Assembly (NCBI GenBank): GCA_002718935.1 | Contig: PBFV01000018.1 | Span: 9,799 to 16,213 of the forward strand | Origin: Verrucomicrobiales bacterium | GTDB taxonomy: Bacteria > Verrucomicrobiota > Verrucomicrobiia > Limisphaerales > UBA1100 | DNA: 6,415 nt | Direction: 5' to 3' | In this document: positions 1-5,567 of the stretch, piece after piece | Layout: the number at the start of each line of letters is the position of its first letter | Numbering within the stretch: position 1 is the stretch's first letter | The notes under the pieces: generated by a model | Databases searched by the model: none | Told to the model about the DNA's origin: nothing | The model's input: only the letters and a program-made list of their open reading frames with translations | Position numbers and translations under genes: made by a program

Positions 1-350
1 GTTTGGGTGCGTTGACCGCGCACGGGCAGGCCGCGGGCGTGGCGCAGGCCGCGATAGGAGCGGATGCTTTTGAGGCGCTTGAGATCTTCCGTGATGGTCC
101 GGCGTAGATCACCTTCCACCAGAATCGTGTCGCCGCCGCGCATTTGTTCCTCGCGCATGGCGGTGCTGCTGATGGCCTTGGCGATGGTGGCCAGTTCTTC
201 CTCGCTGAGGCTGTGGCCGCGGCGGTCGGCATCAATGCCGGCGTTCTCCAGCACCTTAATGGCGGTGGCGGGGCCAATGCCATAAATGGAGCGCAGACCC
301 ACGTCGATGCGCTTGTTGTTCGGGACGTCGATTCCGAGAATGCGTGGCAT
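1..350 (-). CDS. rpsM: 30S ribosomal protein S13, 3' end outside window
   Basis: S13 sits in the head of the 30S subunit, contacts the P-site tRNA and forms bridges to the 50S subunit. The visible 116 residues begin MPRILGIDVPNNKR, carry the helix-hairpin-helix segment SIYGIGPATA (residues 21-30), the VEGDLRR motif (78-84) and the hallmark YRGLRHARGLPVRGQRT near the end, so only the short basic tail is missing beyond the window edge. Against E. coli S13 from memory, the N-terminus aligns without gaps up to the LSE motif near residue 48, but VEGDLRR comes 13 residues later, so there is an internal insertion around residues 61-77 (STAMREEQMRGGDT). The ATG is preceded by AAGGA with a 6-nt spacer, and the gene starts 3 nt after rpmJ. 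S13 normally opens the alpha operon (rpsM, rpsK, rpsD, rpoA, rplQ); those genes would lie beyond coordinate 1. Identity is certain; the role of the insertion is unknown. Confidence 0.98.
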   Translation of the reverse strand, partial: MPRILGIDVPNNKRIDVGLRSIYGIGPATAIKVLENAGIDADRRGHSLSEEELATIAKAISSTAMREEQMRGGDTILVEGDLRRTITEDLKRLKSIRSYRGLRHARGLPVRGQRTQ

Positions 351-353
351 AAA

Positions 354-467
354 TTATCCTTGGCGCTGCTTGTGTTTCTTGTTTTTGCAGATGACACGGA
401 CCACGCCCTTGCGGCGGATGACCCGGCAATGCTCGCACAACCGTTTGACTGAGGCGCGTACCTTCAT
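354..467 (-). CDS. rpmJ: 50S ribosomal protein L36, zinc-ribbon type
   Basis: This 37-residue protein begins [17 protein letters not shown] and is the smallest protein of the large subunit, where it binds 23S rRNA. It keeps the zinc-binding set C11, C14, C27 and H32, so it is the zinc-dependent (C+) form. The length matches the usual 37-38 residues and the protein is strongly basic. Its ATG overlaps the stop codon of infA in an ATGA arrangement (464-467) and no good Shine-Dalgarno sequence lies upstream, so its translation is probably coupled to that of infA. The rpmJ position between infA and rpsM is the common bacterial one. The identification rests on the full-length match and the metal ligands. 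Confidence 0.97.
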   Translation of the reverse strand: MKVRASVKRLCEHCRVIRRKGVVRVICKNKKHKQRQG

Positions 468-703
468 TGTTCGTTCTCGTTGTTAAACTCTTTTCTTTCC
501 ACGACCCTTCCCTTGGAAAGGTCAAACGTGCTCACTTCGAGCACTACTTCCTCGCCCGTTTGGGCTCCGGCCAGCAGACCATCGGTGGCCCGCGTGGTGT
601 GGCCCATCAGCCGGTGGCCATTGGCCAGTTCCACCCGCGCCAACCGCTCGGTGAGCGGCTCGACAATCCGACCGCTTACGCGGATGGGCTCGGCCCCGGG
701 CAT
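464..703 (-). CDS. infA: Divergent translation initiation factor IF-1-like protein
   Basis: A 79-residue single OB-fold protein in the normal infA position. IF-1 binds the 30S A site during initiation and helps IF-2 and IF-3 select the initiator tRNA. Recalled E. coli IF-1 aligns without gaps: the shared pieces include G11, E15, L17, RVEL (23-26), NGH (28-30), H35, TG (49-50) and DLSKGR (61-66). However, the family's basic segment at 38-48 (GKMRKNYIRIL in E. coli) reads [11 protein letters not shown] here, with one Arg and no Lys, and F22 is Ala. The C-terminus adds seven residues (FNNENEQ). I chose the ATG at 703 because the alignment begins there and GGAG lies 8 nt upstream; an in-frame ATG at 790 would add 29 residues translated from within map. 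The gene overlaps the end of map by 28 nt and rpmJ by 4 nt. It is either a functional variant or a degenerate paralogue; a second infA elsewhere is possible. Confidence 0.85.
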   Translation of the reverse strand: MPGAEPIRVSGRIVEPLTERLARVELANGHRLMGHTTRATDGLLAGAQTGEEVVLEVSTFDLSKGRVVERKEFNNENEQ

Positions 704-1455
704 GTCAAAATCTCCGGCTCGCCTTCGGTCACCGCAATGGTGTGTTCCCAGTGCGCGGAGGGCTGCCCGTCGCGCGTCACCACCGTCCATCCGTCCGGCA
801 GGAACTTCACCTTGGCCACGCCCGCGTTCACCATCGGCTCGATGGCGAGCGTCATGCCCGGCCGCAGCTCCGGCGTGTTGCCGCCGCTCACGAAATTGGG
901 AATCTGCGGTTCCTCATGAACCTGCCGTCCCACCCCGTGCCCGACAAACTCGCGCACCACGCTGTACCCATGCGCTTCCACCCGGTTTTGCACAGCTGCG
1001 GATATATCCGCAACCCGGTTTCCGGGTAACGCGCGGGAAATTCCATCGTACAGAGCTTCCCGGGTCACTTCAACCAATTTCTCTGTTGTTTGAGAACACT
1101 CACCCATCATCACCGTCCGGGCGTTGTCCCCAATAAATCCGTCCACCCGGACTCCCACGTCCAGGCTCACTATGTCTGTCGGCACCACTTTCCGTTTGCC
1201 GGCCAGCCCGTGCACCACCTCTTCGTTCATCGAGATGCAAATGTTGCACGGATACTTCCGCCCGCTCACCTCGTATCCTAGGAACGCACTGCGCGCCCCA
1301 TAATGCCGGATGCGGCTGGCGGCATACTCGTCAATCTCGCGGGTGGTCACACCCACCTTCACCCATTCGGCCGCTTCCTTCAGTACCGTGGCGGCCACCC
1401 GCCCGGCTTCACGCATGGCCTCCAGTTCGGCGGCGTCCTTGATGGGAATGCTCAT
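676..1455 (-). CDS. map: Methionine aminopeptidase, type I
   Basis: This cytosolic metalloprotease (family M24A) removes the initiator Met from nascent proteins after deformylation. The 259-residue length is close to the 264 of E. coli MetAP. The five metal ligands are all present: D99 (SLDVGV), D110 (IGDNART), H173 (GHGVGRQVHEEP), E206 (LAIEPM) and E237 (HWEHT); the active-site His is H82 (VVHGL). No N-terminal zinc-finger or linker extension is present, so this is the short bacterial form. The start is the ATG 14 nt after the secY stop; the N-terminus (IKDAAELEAMREAGR) aligns with the E. coli start. I see no Shine-Dalgarno sequence in the 14-nt gap, which suggests coupling to secY. The last nine codons overlap infA. 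Adenylate kinase, which often sits between secY and map, is absent. Function is secure. Confidence 0.98.
   Translation of the reverse strand: MSIPIKDAAELEAMREAGRVAATVLKEAAEWVKVGVTTREIDEYAASRIRHYGARSAFLGYEVSGRKYPCNICISMNEEVVHGLAGKRKVVPTDIVSLDVGVRVDGFIGDNARTVMMGECSQTTEKLVEVTREALYDGISRALPGNRVADISAAVQNRVEAHGYSVVREFVGHGVGRQVHEEPQIPNFVSGGNTPELRPGMTLAIEPMVNAGVAKVKFLPDGWTVVTRDGQPSAHWEHTIAVTEGEPEILTCPGPSPSA
712..715 (-). promoter_or_regulatory. Shine-Dalgarno site for infA, inside map
   Basis: GGAG on the minus strand with an 8-nt spacer to the ATG at 703-701. It lies inside the map coding region and supports the 703 start of the IF-1-like gene over the longer reading frame that opens at 790. Confidence 0.65.
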
Positions 1456-1469
1456 GGCCGGCCGTGCCG

Positions 1470-2915
1470 TCAGGAGCGTCCCCGCACCTTGCCGCTCTTC
1501 AAAAATCCGTCGTAATGATGCTGCGCCAGGTGGCTTTCCACCTGTCGCATGGTGTCCAGCATCACGCCCACCATAATCAACAGGCTGGTGCCGCCGAAAA
1601 ACTGCGCCACCGGGAACGGGATTTCAAAATTCACCGCCATCACCGTGGGGATCACCGCGATCACCACCAGGAACACCGCCCCGGCCAGTGTCAGCCGACT
1701 CATCGAGTGGTGCAAAAAGTCGCGCGTCGCCGCGCCGGGCCGGACGCCCGGGATGTAGCCCCCGGCCTTCTTAAGGTCATCGGCGATCTGTGTTTCATTA
1801 AACTGCGTGGCCACCCAGAAATAGGAGAAGAACAGGATCATCAACGACTGCATCACCAAATTCCAGAAAGAGCCATAGGCCAAAGCATCACCAATGCCGG
1901 CGATGAATTCACCTAGTGGATCACCGGAGCCACTGCCCAAGGCGCGCCCGAGGAACCCAAAAATCTGCGCCGGAAACATCAGGATCGCCTGCGCGAAGAT
2001 GATCGGCATCACGCCCGCGTAGTTCACGCGCAGCGGGAAGTAGGTCGTGCCGCCCTGATACATCTTGCGGCCCACATTGCGCTGGGCGTACTGCACCGGC
2101 ACCTTGCGCATGGCTTGCGTGACGGCGATGACCACGCCAACCACAGAGAGCAACAGGACGATGAGGACAATCGCCATGGATGGATGCGCCCGAACCGCTT
2201 CGCCCGTAGCGGTGGCGAGGCTGCTGGCGGAGGAAACGAACATGTTCCATATCCCCATCACGGCTTGATCCACCCGGGCAATGATGCCCACCGTGATCAC
2301 GAGTGAAATACCGTTACCAATGCCGCGATCCGTGATCTGCTCACCCAGCCACATCAACAAAACTGTCCCGGTCGTCAGCAAAAGACAGGTGCGGATATTG
2401 TACCACATGCCCGGATCGCTAACCAAAGCCCCATATTCTTCCACCGAGTAACCTTGCAGAATTTGCCCGGGATTCTCCCAGCCATACGCCATCACAAATC
2501 CTTGGCCCAAACAAAGCAGCACGGTGAGGTAGCGCCCGTACTTGATAATTTGAGTGCGGCCACCCTCTTCGCGGGCCAGCTTGCTCAAGGACGGCACCAC
2601 CGCCGTCATCAATTGCAGAATAATTGTGGCACTGATATAGGGCATGATGCCCAGCGAACCCACCGCGCACCGCTCCAGTGCGCCGCCCGTGAACATGCTG
2701 TACATGCTCAACAACCCGCCCGGGCCACTGCCCGCATCCGGATTATTCCGCAGATCATCAAAAAATGCGGTGAGGTTGGCGCCTTCCAATCCCGGGATGG
2801 GAGTGAGGGCGATGAGACGACAGACCACCAGCAGCGCGAGCGTAAAGAAAATCCGGCTGCGCAGCTCGGGAACCTTGAAGCAGTTCTGCAGGGTCTGGAC
2901 GTACTGGGCAAACAT
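1470..2915 (-). CDS. secY: Protein translocase channel subunit SecY
   Basis: SecY forms the inner-membrane protein-conducting channel with SecE and SecG and works with SecA or the ribosome. The 481 residues show about ten hydrophobic helices. Family motifs appear in order: TPIPGL (38-43), MFTGGALER (74-82) in the plug region, LGIMPYISATI (88-98), GRTQIIKYGRY (119-129), WLGEQITDRGIGNGIS (189-204), PVQYAQR (273-279), LRVNYAGVMP (295-304), DDLKKAGGYIPGVRPG (379-394) and FGGTSLLIMVGVMLDT (440-455), then a cytosolic C-terminal tail. It is about 40 residues longer than E. coli SecY (443); the extra length is spread over the TM1-TM2 loop (GSGPGG at 62-67), the TM3-TM4 loop and the TM7-TM8 loop. The gene starts 9 nt after rplO with no recognisable Shine-Dalgarno sequence, so coupling to rplO is likely. 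This is the canonical housekeeping SecY, given its place after rplO. Confidence 0.98.
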   Translation of the reverse strand: MFAQYVQTLQNCFKVPELRSRIFFTLALLVVCRLIALTPIPGLEGANLTAFFDDLRNNPDAGSGPGGLLSMYSMFTGGALERCAVGSLGIMPYISATIILQLMTAVVPSLSKLAREEGGRTQIIKYGRYLTVLLCLGQGFVMAYGWENPGQILQGYSVEEYGALVSDPGMWYNIRTCLLLTTGTVLLMWLGEQITDRGIGNGISLVITVGIIARVDQAVMGIWNMFVSSASSLATATGEAVRAHPSMAIVLIVLLLSVVGVVIAVTQAMRKVPVQYAQRNVGRKMYQGGTTYFPLRVNYAGVMPIIFAQAILMFPAQIFGFLGRALGSGSGDPLGEFIAGIGDALAYGSFWNLVMQSLMILFFSYFWVATQFNETQIADDLKKAGGYIPGVRPGAATRDFLHHSMSRLTLAGAVFLVVIAVIPTVMAVNFEIPFPVAQFFGGTSLLIMVGVMLDTMRQVESHLAQHHYDGFLKSGKVRGRS

Positions 2916-2924
2916 GAAGCGCGT

Positions 2925-3470
2925 TTACTCTGCCGACTCTTCCCCGGAATTGTCTTCGGCGGCCTCGGCTTTCTCAGCCGGTGCTGCTTCCTCGGCCTTG
3001 GCTTCTTCCGGCGCAGGCGCAGCCAGCTCGGTGCAGCTGCCGCCGGCCTTCTCGATGGCGGCCTTCGCCGCGCCACTGAATTTGTGCGCGGTGACGGAAA
3101 GTTTCTTGGTCAATTCACCCTTGGCGAGAATTTTAACCAGCACATCGCCGGCACCATTGGCCAGCCCAGCACTCATGATCGCCTCCACATCCACCGTGGT
3201 GCCCGCCTCAAAGCTGCGCTCAAGGTCGGATAAATTCACCGCATGATACTCCATGCGCGTGTACGAGTTGCTAAAACCGCGCTTGGGAAGGCGGCGAATG
3301 TAGGGCATCTGGCCGCCCTCAAAGGTGGCGCGGGTGCTGCTGCCGGCACGGCTGCCCTGGCCCTTATGACCGCGGGTGCTCGTTTTGCCCCGGCCGCTGC
3401 CCGGACCGCGGCCCACGCGCTTGCGCCGTTTCTTGGCGCCGGGATTGGGTTTCAGGTCATGTAAACGCAT
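2925..3470 (-). CDS. rplO: 50S ribosomal protein L15 with acidic C-terminal tail
   Basis: L15 is a 23S rRNA-binding protein needed late in 50S assembly. The N-terminus is the expected basic, glycine-rich extended arm: RLHDLKPNPGAKK, RVGRGPGSGRGKTSTRGHKG (18-37) and FEGGQMPYIRRLPKRGF (50-66). The globular part runs to AAIEKAGGSCTEL at about 149, where E. coli L15 (144 residues) ends. A further 32 residues (150-181) follow, rich in Ala, Glu and Pro, with 11 acidic residues and only two Lys. It is probably a disordered, solvent-exposed tail. The ATG has GAGGA with a 6-nt spacer. The gene directly follows rpsE with a 28-nt gap; rpmD, which normally sits between them, is missing. Identity is certain; the role of the tail is unknown. 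Confidence 0.98.
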   Translation of the reverse strand: MRLHDLKPNPGAKKRRKRVGRGPGSGRGKTSTRGHKGQGSRAGSSTRATFEGGQMPYIRRLPKRGFSNSYTRMEYHAVNLSDLERSFEAGTTVDVEAIMSAGLANGAGDVLVKILAKGELTKKLSVTAHKFSGAAKAAIEKAGGSCTELAAPAPEEAKAEEAAPAEKAEAAEDNSGEESAE

Positions 3471-3483
3471 CGAAATTCCTCGG

Positions 3484-3498
3484 TTGAAATTATTTCAA
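3484..3498. repeat. Short AT-rich inverted repeat between rpsE and rplO
   Basis: TTGAAA and TTTCAA arms of 6 bp flank a 3-nt centre, immediately after the rpsE stop codon and just before the rplO Shine-Dalgarno sequence. It lies in the longest intergenic gap of the window and is AT-rich in GC-rich surroundings. The stem would be weak and has no following U-run on the transcribed strand, so it is not a terminator. It may be chance. Confidence 0.35.
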
Positions 3499-4212
3499 TT
3501 ATTCCTTGTCCCGCCCGGCAAACACTTCCTCGCGCAGGCGCAGGCGTTGCAGGGCCTGAAGGGTTGCCTTGGCCACGTTGGAGGGGTTGTTGGAGCCGAG
3601 CGACTTGCTGAGCACGTCGCGCACGCCGGCGCTTTCCAGCACCGCCCGCACCGCCTTGCCGGCGATAATGCCCGTACCGGGCGAGGCCGGGCGCAGCAGC
3701 ACACGCGCGCCGTCAAAAACGGAGTACACCTCGTGCGGCAATGTGGGGCCGGCCAGCGAAATCTTTTCCATGTTGCGGCGGGCATCCTCGTTGCCTTTTT
3801 GGATGGCGGTGATCACCTCGCGCGCTTTGCCCACGCCGAGGCCCACTTTGCCCTCCTTATCGCCCACCACCACCAAGGCACTGAAGCCAAAGCGGCGGCC
3901 GCCCTTCACCACCTTGGTGGAGCGGTTGATGAAAATCACTTTCTCAGACAGGCCATCATCTTCGCGCTGGTCGCGCGGGCCACGGCCACCGCGCCGGTCG
4001 CCTCCGCGGCCACCACCACGCCGGTCGCCTCCGCGGCCACCACCACGTCGATCGCCTCCGCGGCGGTCATTGTTGCCGGCGGGCTCGGTCTTTTCTGGGG
4101 CTGCCTCCGCGGGTGCGGCTGGCGCTTCGGCCACGGCAGATGCCGGGGCTTCAGCCGCCGGAGCCGCCTCGGGGGCGGGGCTGGGGGCGTCGTTGTTTTG
4201 CTCTTCTGCCAC
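3499..4212 (-). CDS. rpsE: 30S ribosomal protein S5 with RGG-rich N-terminal extension
   Basis: S5 lies at the mRNA entry side of the 30S subunit with S3 and S4 and affects decoding fidelity. The family core spans about residues 88-237: [19 protein letters not shown] (90-108), [20 protein letters not shown] (111-130), RRNM (145-148), [23 protein letters not shown] (175-197) and [14 protein letters not shown] (204-217). E. coli S5 has 166 residues, this one 237. The extra length is N-terminal: residues 1-46 are rich in Ala, Pro and Glu, and 49-83 form an Arg/Gly block with repeated DRRGGGRGG, partly encoded by a 27-bp tandem repeat. The start is GTG at 4212, preceded by AAGGA with a 6-nt spacer, so the extension is very likely translated. 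RGG blocks often bind RNA; an mRNA or rRNA contact here is inference. Arg-rich N-terminal extensions of S5 also exist in other phyla. Confidence 0.97.
   Translation of the reverse strand: MAEEQNNDAPSPAPEAAPAAEAPASAVAEAPAAPAEAAPEKTEPAGNNDRRGGDRRGGGRGGDRRGGGRGGDRRGGRGPRDQREDDGLSEKVIFINRSTKVVKGGRRFGFSALVVVGDKEGKVGLGVGKAREVITAIQKGNEDARRNMEKISLAGPTLPHEVYSVFDGARVLLRPASPGTGIIAGKAVRAVLESAGVRDVLSKSLGSNNPSNVAKATLQALQRLRLREEVFAGRDKE
3994..4063. repeat. 27-bp tandem repeat encoding the S5 RGG block
   Basis: Two perfect head-to-tail 27-bp copies occupy 3994-4020 and 4021-4047. A third, partial copy (4048-4063) matches the first 16 bp with two mismatches. The unit is a multiple of three and encodes nine residues of the Gly-Asp-Arg-Arg-Gly-Gly-Gly-Arg-Gly pattern on the minus strand, so copy-number changes would keep the rpsE frame. 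The exact identity of the two copies, including third codon positions, points to recent duplication or gene conversion rather than only protein-level selection. Confidence 0.9.
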
Positions 4213-4218
4213 GTTACG

Positions 4219-4223
4219 TCCTT
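4219..4223 (-). promoter_or_regulatory. Shine-Dalgarno site for the GTG start of rpsE
   Basis: AAGGA on the minus strand lies 6 nt before the GTG at 4212-4210, within the 23-nt gap after rplR. It fixes the start at the GTG and so supports translation of the whole low-complexity N-terminal extension of S5. Confidence 0.75.
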
Positions 4224-4235
4224 CGGTTGTGTCGG

Positions 4236-4607
4236 TTAAAATTTCACGCCGCCCTCACGCACGGCATTGGCCAGCACATCAATCTTGCCGCCCTTAATAT
4301 AGCGGGAACCGCTGCGGTCAAAAACCACAGCCTCAATGCCCGCGCCCTTGGCGGCCTCGCTGGCGGCCTTGCCGATTGCCTCGGCGGCGGCCTTGTTAGA
4401 TTTCAGATTGTCCCGATCCGCCTGCGCCTTGTGGCGCGTGGAGGCGGAGGCAACGGTGCGGCGCACTTGGTCGTCGATAAACTGCACGTAAATGTTGCGG
4501 CCGGTGAACCGCACGCTCATGCGCGGGCGCTCTGCGGTGCCCTGCACCTTCTTGCGAATGCGCCAGCGGCGTTTCTGCTCGATCTTGCGTTTTTGTTCGG
4601 GTCTCAT
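4236..4607 (-). CDS. rplR: 50S ribosomal protein L18
   Basis: L18 binds 5S rRNA together with L5 and anchors it in the central protuberance. The 123 residues match the family length (117 in E. coli). The basic N-terminal arm ([19 protein letters not shown], 2-20) is followed by [21 protein letters not shown] (26-46) and the C-terminal motif [20 protein letters not shown] (94-113), ending REGGVKF. I chose the ATG at 4607, 7 nt after the rplF stop; the frame stays open upstream to 4730, but those extra codons would overlap rplF and do not look like L18. The Shine-Dalgarno sequence is weak (AGG about 9 nt upstream), consistent with coupling to rplF. Nothing else is unusual. Confidence 0.97.
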   Translation of the reverse strand: MRPEQKRKIEQKRRWRIRKKVQGTAERPRMSVRFTGRNIYVQFIDDQVRRTVASASTRHKAQADRDNLKSNKAAAEAIGKAASEAAKGAGIEAVVFDRSGSRYIKGGKIDVLANAVREGGVKF

Positions 4608-4614
4608 CGTTCGC

Positions 4615-5151
4615 CTATTGCACCTGTTTGCCTTGTTTGCGCACCACATCCTCATCGGAGTAGCGCACGCCTTTGCCCTTGTAGGGTTCCACGGGGTAAA
4701 AGGAACGGACTTCTGCGGCCACCTTGCCAACGAGCGCCTTGTCCGAACCTTCGATGGTAATCTGGGTGCTGCTCTCCACGGTCACGTTGATGCCCTGCGG
4801 AATGGGGTAATTGATGTCATGTGAATAGCCAAGCTGCAGGTTGATCACCTGCCCTTGCACGGCTGCCTTGAAACCTACGCCGTGAATCTCCAGCTTTTTC
4901 ACAAATCCTTTTTCCACGCCGATCACCATGTTGTTGATCAACGAGCGTGCTAAGCCGTGCATGGCCTTGGAACGTTTTTCGTCGTTCTCGCGTGCGACCA
5001 CCACACTACCTTCCTCCAACGCAGCAGTTGTGCGCTCCGGCAGCTCTAGCTCCAGTTTGCCCTTGGGGCCCTCGGCGGTGAATGTGCGGCCGTTGATGGC
5101 CACCTTCACGGCGTCCGGCACGGGCACTGGTTTTTTTCCTACTCGTGACAT
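4615..5151 (-). CDS. rplF: 50S ribosomal protein L6
   Basis: L6 binds 23S rRNA domain VI near the sarcin-ricin loop and the factor-binding site. The 178 residues match the E. coli protein (177) and show the two repeated alpha/beta domains, with the start SRVGKKPVPVP, the inter-domain region INNMVIGVEKGFVKKLEIHGVG (starting at 72) and the family signature PYKGKGVRY at 156-164. The ATG has AAGGA with a 6-nt spacer, one of the clearest ribosome binding sites in the window. It lies 12 nt after rpsH and 7 nt before rplR, the standard spc order. A run of seven A falls in codons 5-7 (Gly-Lys-Lys), which are conserved residues. Confidence 0.98.
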   Translation of the reverse strand: MSRVGKKPVPVPDAVKVAINGRTFTAEGPKGKLELELPERTTAALEEGSVVVARENDEKRSKAMHGLARSLINNMVIGVEKGFVKKLEIHGVGFKAAVQGQVINLQLGYSHDINYPIPQGINVTVESSTQITIEGSDKALVGKVAAEVRSFYPVEPYKGKGVRYSDEDVVRKQGKQVQ

Positions 5152-5163
5152 CGCTCTTCCTTT

Positions 5164-5547
5164 CTACCAAACATGCACCAGCACTTCGCCGCCCACCTTT
5201 TGGGCGCGTGCCTCCTGACCGGTCAACACTCCAGACGGCGTGCTGAGAATCGCCACGCCCAAGCCACCCAATACACGGGGGATTTCACCAGCACCCACGT
5301 ATTTGCGCAGGCCAGGCTTGCTGACTTTTTGGATGCCTGCGATCACACCCTTGCGGTTTTTGATCTTGAGCGTCAGCTCCAGCTCGCGCTTGGTTTCGCC
5401 GCGCACAGCCACATCGGCCAGATAGCCCTCCTGCTTGAGGACGCGGGCGATGTTTTCCTTCAGGTTCGAATGACGCACCACCACTTTCGGCTTGAGGGCC
5501 TTGTTGGCGTTGCGCACGCAGGTCAACATGTCGGCTACAGGATCCAT
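5164..5547 (-). CDS. rpsH: 30S ribosomal protein S8
   Basis: S8 is a primary 16S rRNA-binding protein of the 30S platform (helix 21). In E. coli it also represses the spc operon by binding mRNA near the start of rplE; any such site here would be at or beyond the right edge of the window. The 127 residues (130 in E. coli) begin MDPVADMLTCVRNA and contain KRELELTLK (53-61), KPGLRKY (77-83), the signature STPSGVLT (102-109) and the C-terminal GGEVLVHVW. The start is the first ATG and lacks the two or three residues that precede DPIADML in many homologues. The 20-nt gap after rpsN holds only a weak purine stretch (GAAGAA, poorly spaced), so coupling is probable. Confidence 0.98.
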   Translation of the reverse strand: MDPVADMLTCVRNANKALKPKVVVRHSNLKENIARVLKQEGYLADVAVRGETKRELELTLKIKNRKGVIAGIQKVSKPGLRKYVGAGEIPRVLGGLGVAILSTPSGVLTGQEARAQKVGGEVLVHVW

Positions 5548-5567
5548 AATCAGTATTCTTCGTCCGG

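Noticed and set aside
351..500. Possible alpha-operon promoter or S4-type regulatory RNA upstream of rpsM.
   Set aside because: Only 3 nt separate rpmJ and rpsM and I see no convincing -35/-10 pair or pseudoknot-forming leader on the minus strand.
701..790. Longer IF-1-like gene starting at 790.
   Set aside because: The extra 29 residues do not resemble IF-1 and are read through the map gene; the 703 start has a Shine-Dalgarno site and matches the family N-terminus.
2454..3233. Plus-strand open frame of about 260 codons opposite secY and rplO.
   Set aside because: Same reason: stop codons are rare opposite GC-rich genes, and the minus-strand genes are certain.
3994..4063. Direct repeats as a possible CRISPR-like array.
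   Set aside because: Copies are contiguous with no spacers, in frame inside rpsE, and encode an Arg/Gly block.
3376..4239. Long open frame on the plus strand opposite rpsE and the start of rplO.
   Set aside because: It is the antisense of certain S5 and L15 genes in GC-rich DNA. Its product is low-complexity, matches no family I recognise, and has no ribosome binding site or operon partner.
5131..5137. Seven-A run in rplF codons 5-7, in the A-AAA-AAA phase of a slippery site; a similar run occurs in rpsN codons 2-4 (5826-5832).
   Set aside because: Both encode conserved Lys-Lys pairs (GKKP in L6, AKKAW in S14) and no downstream pseudoknot or alternative product is evident.
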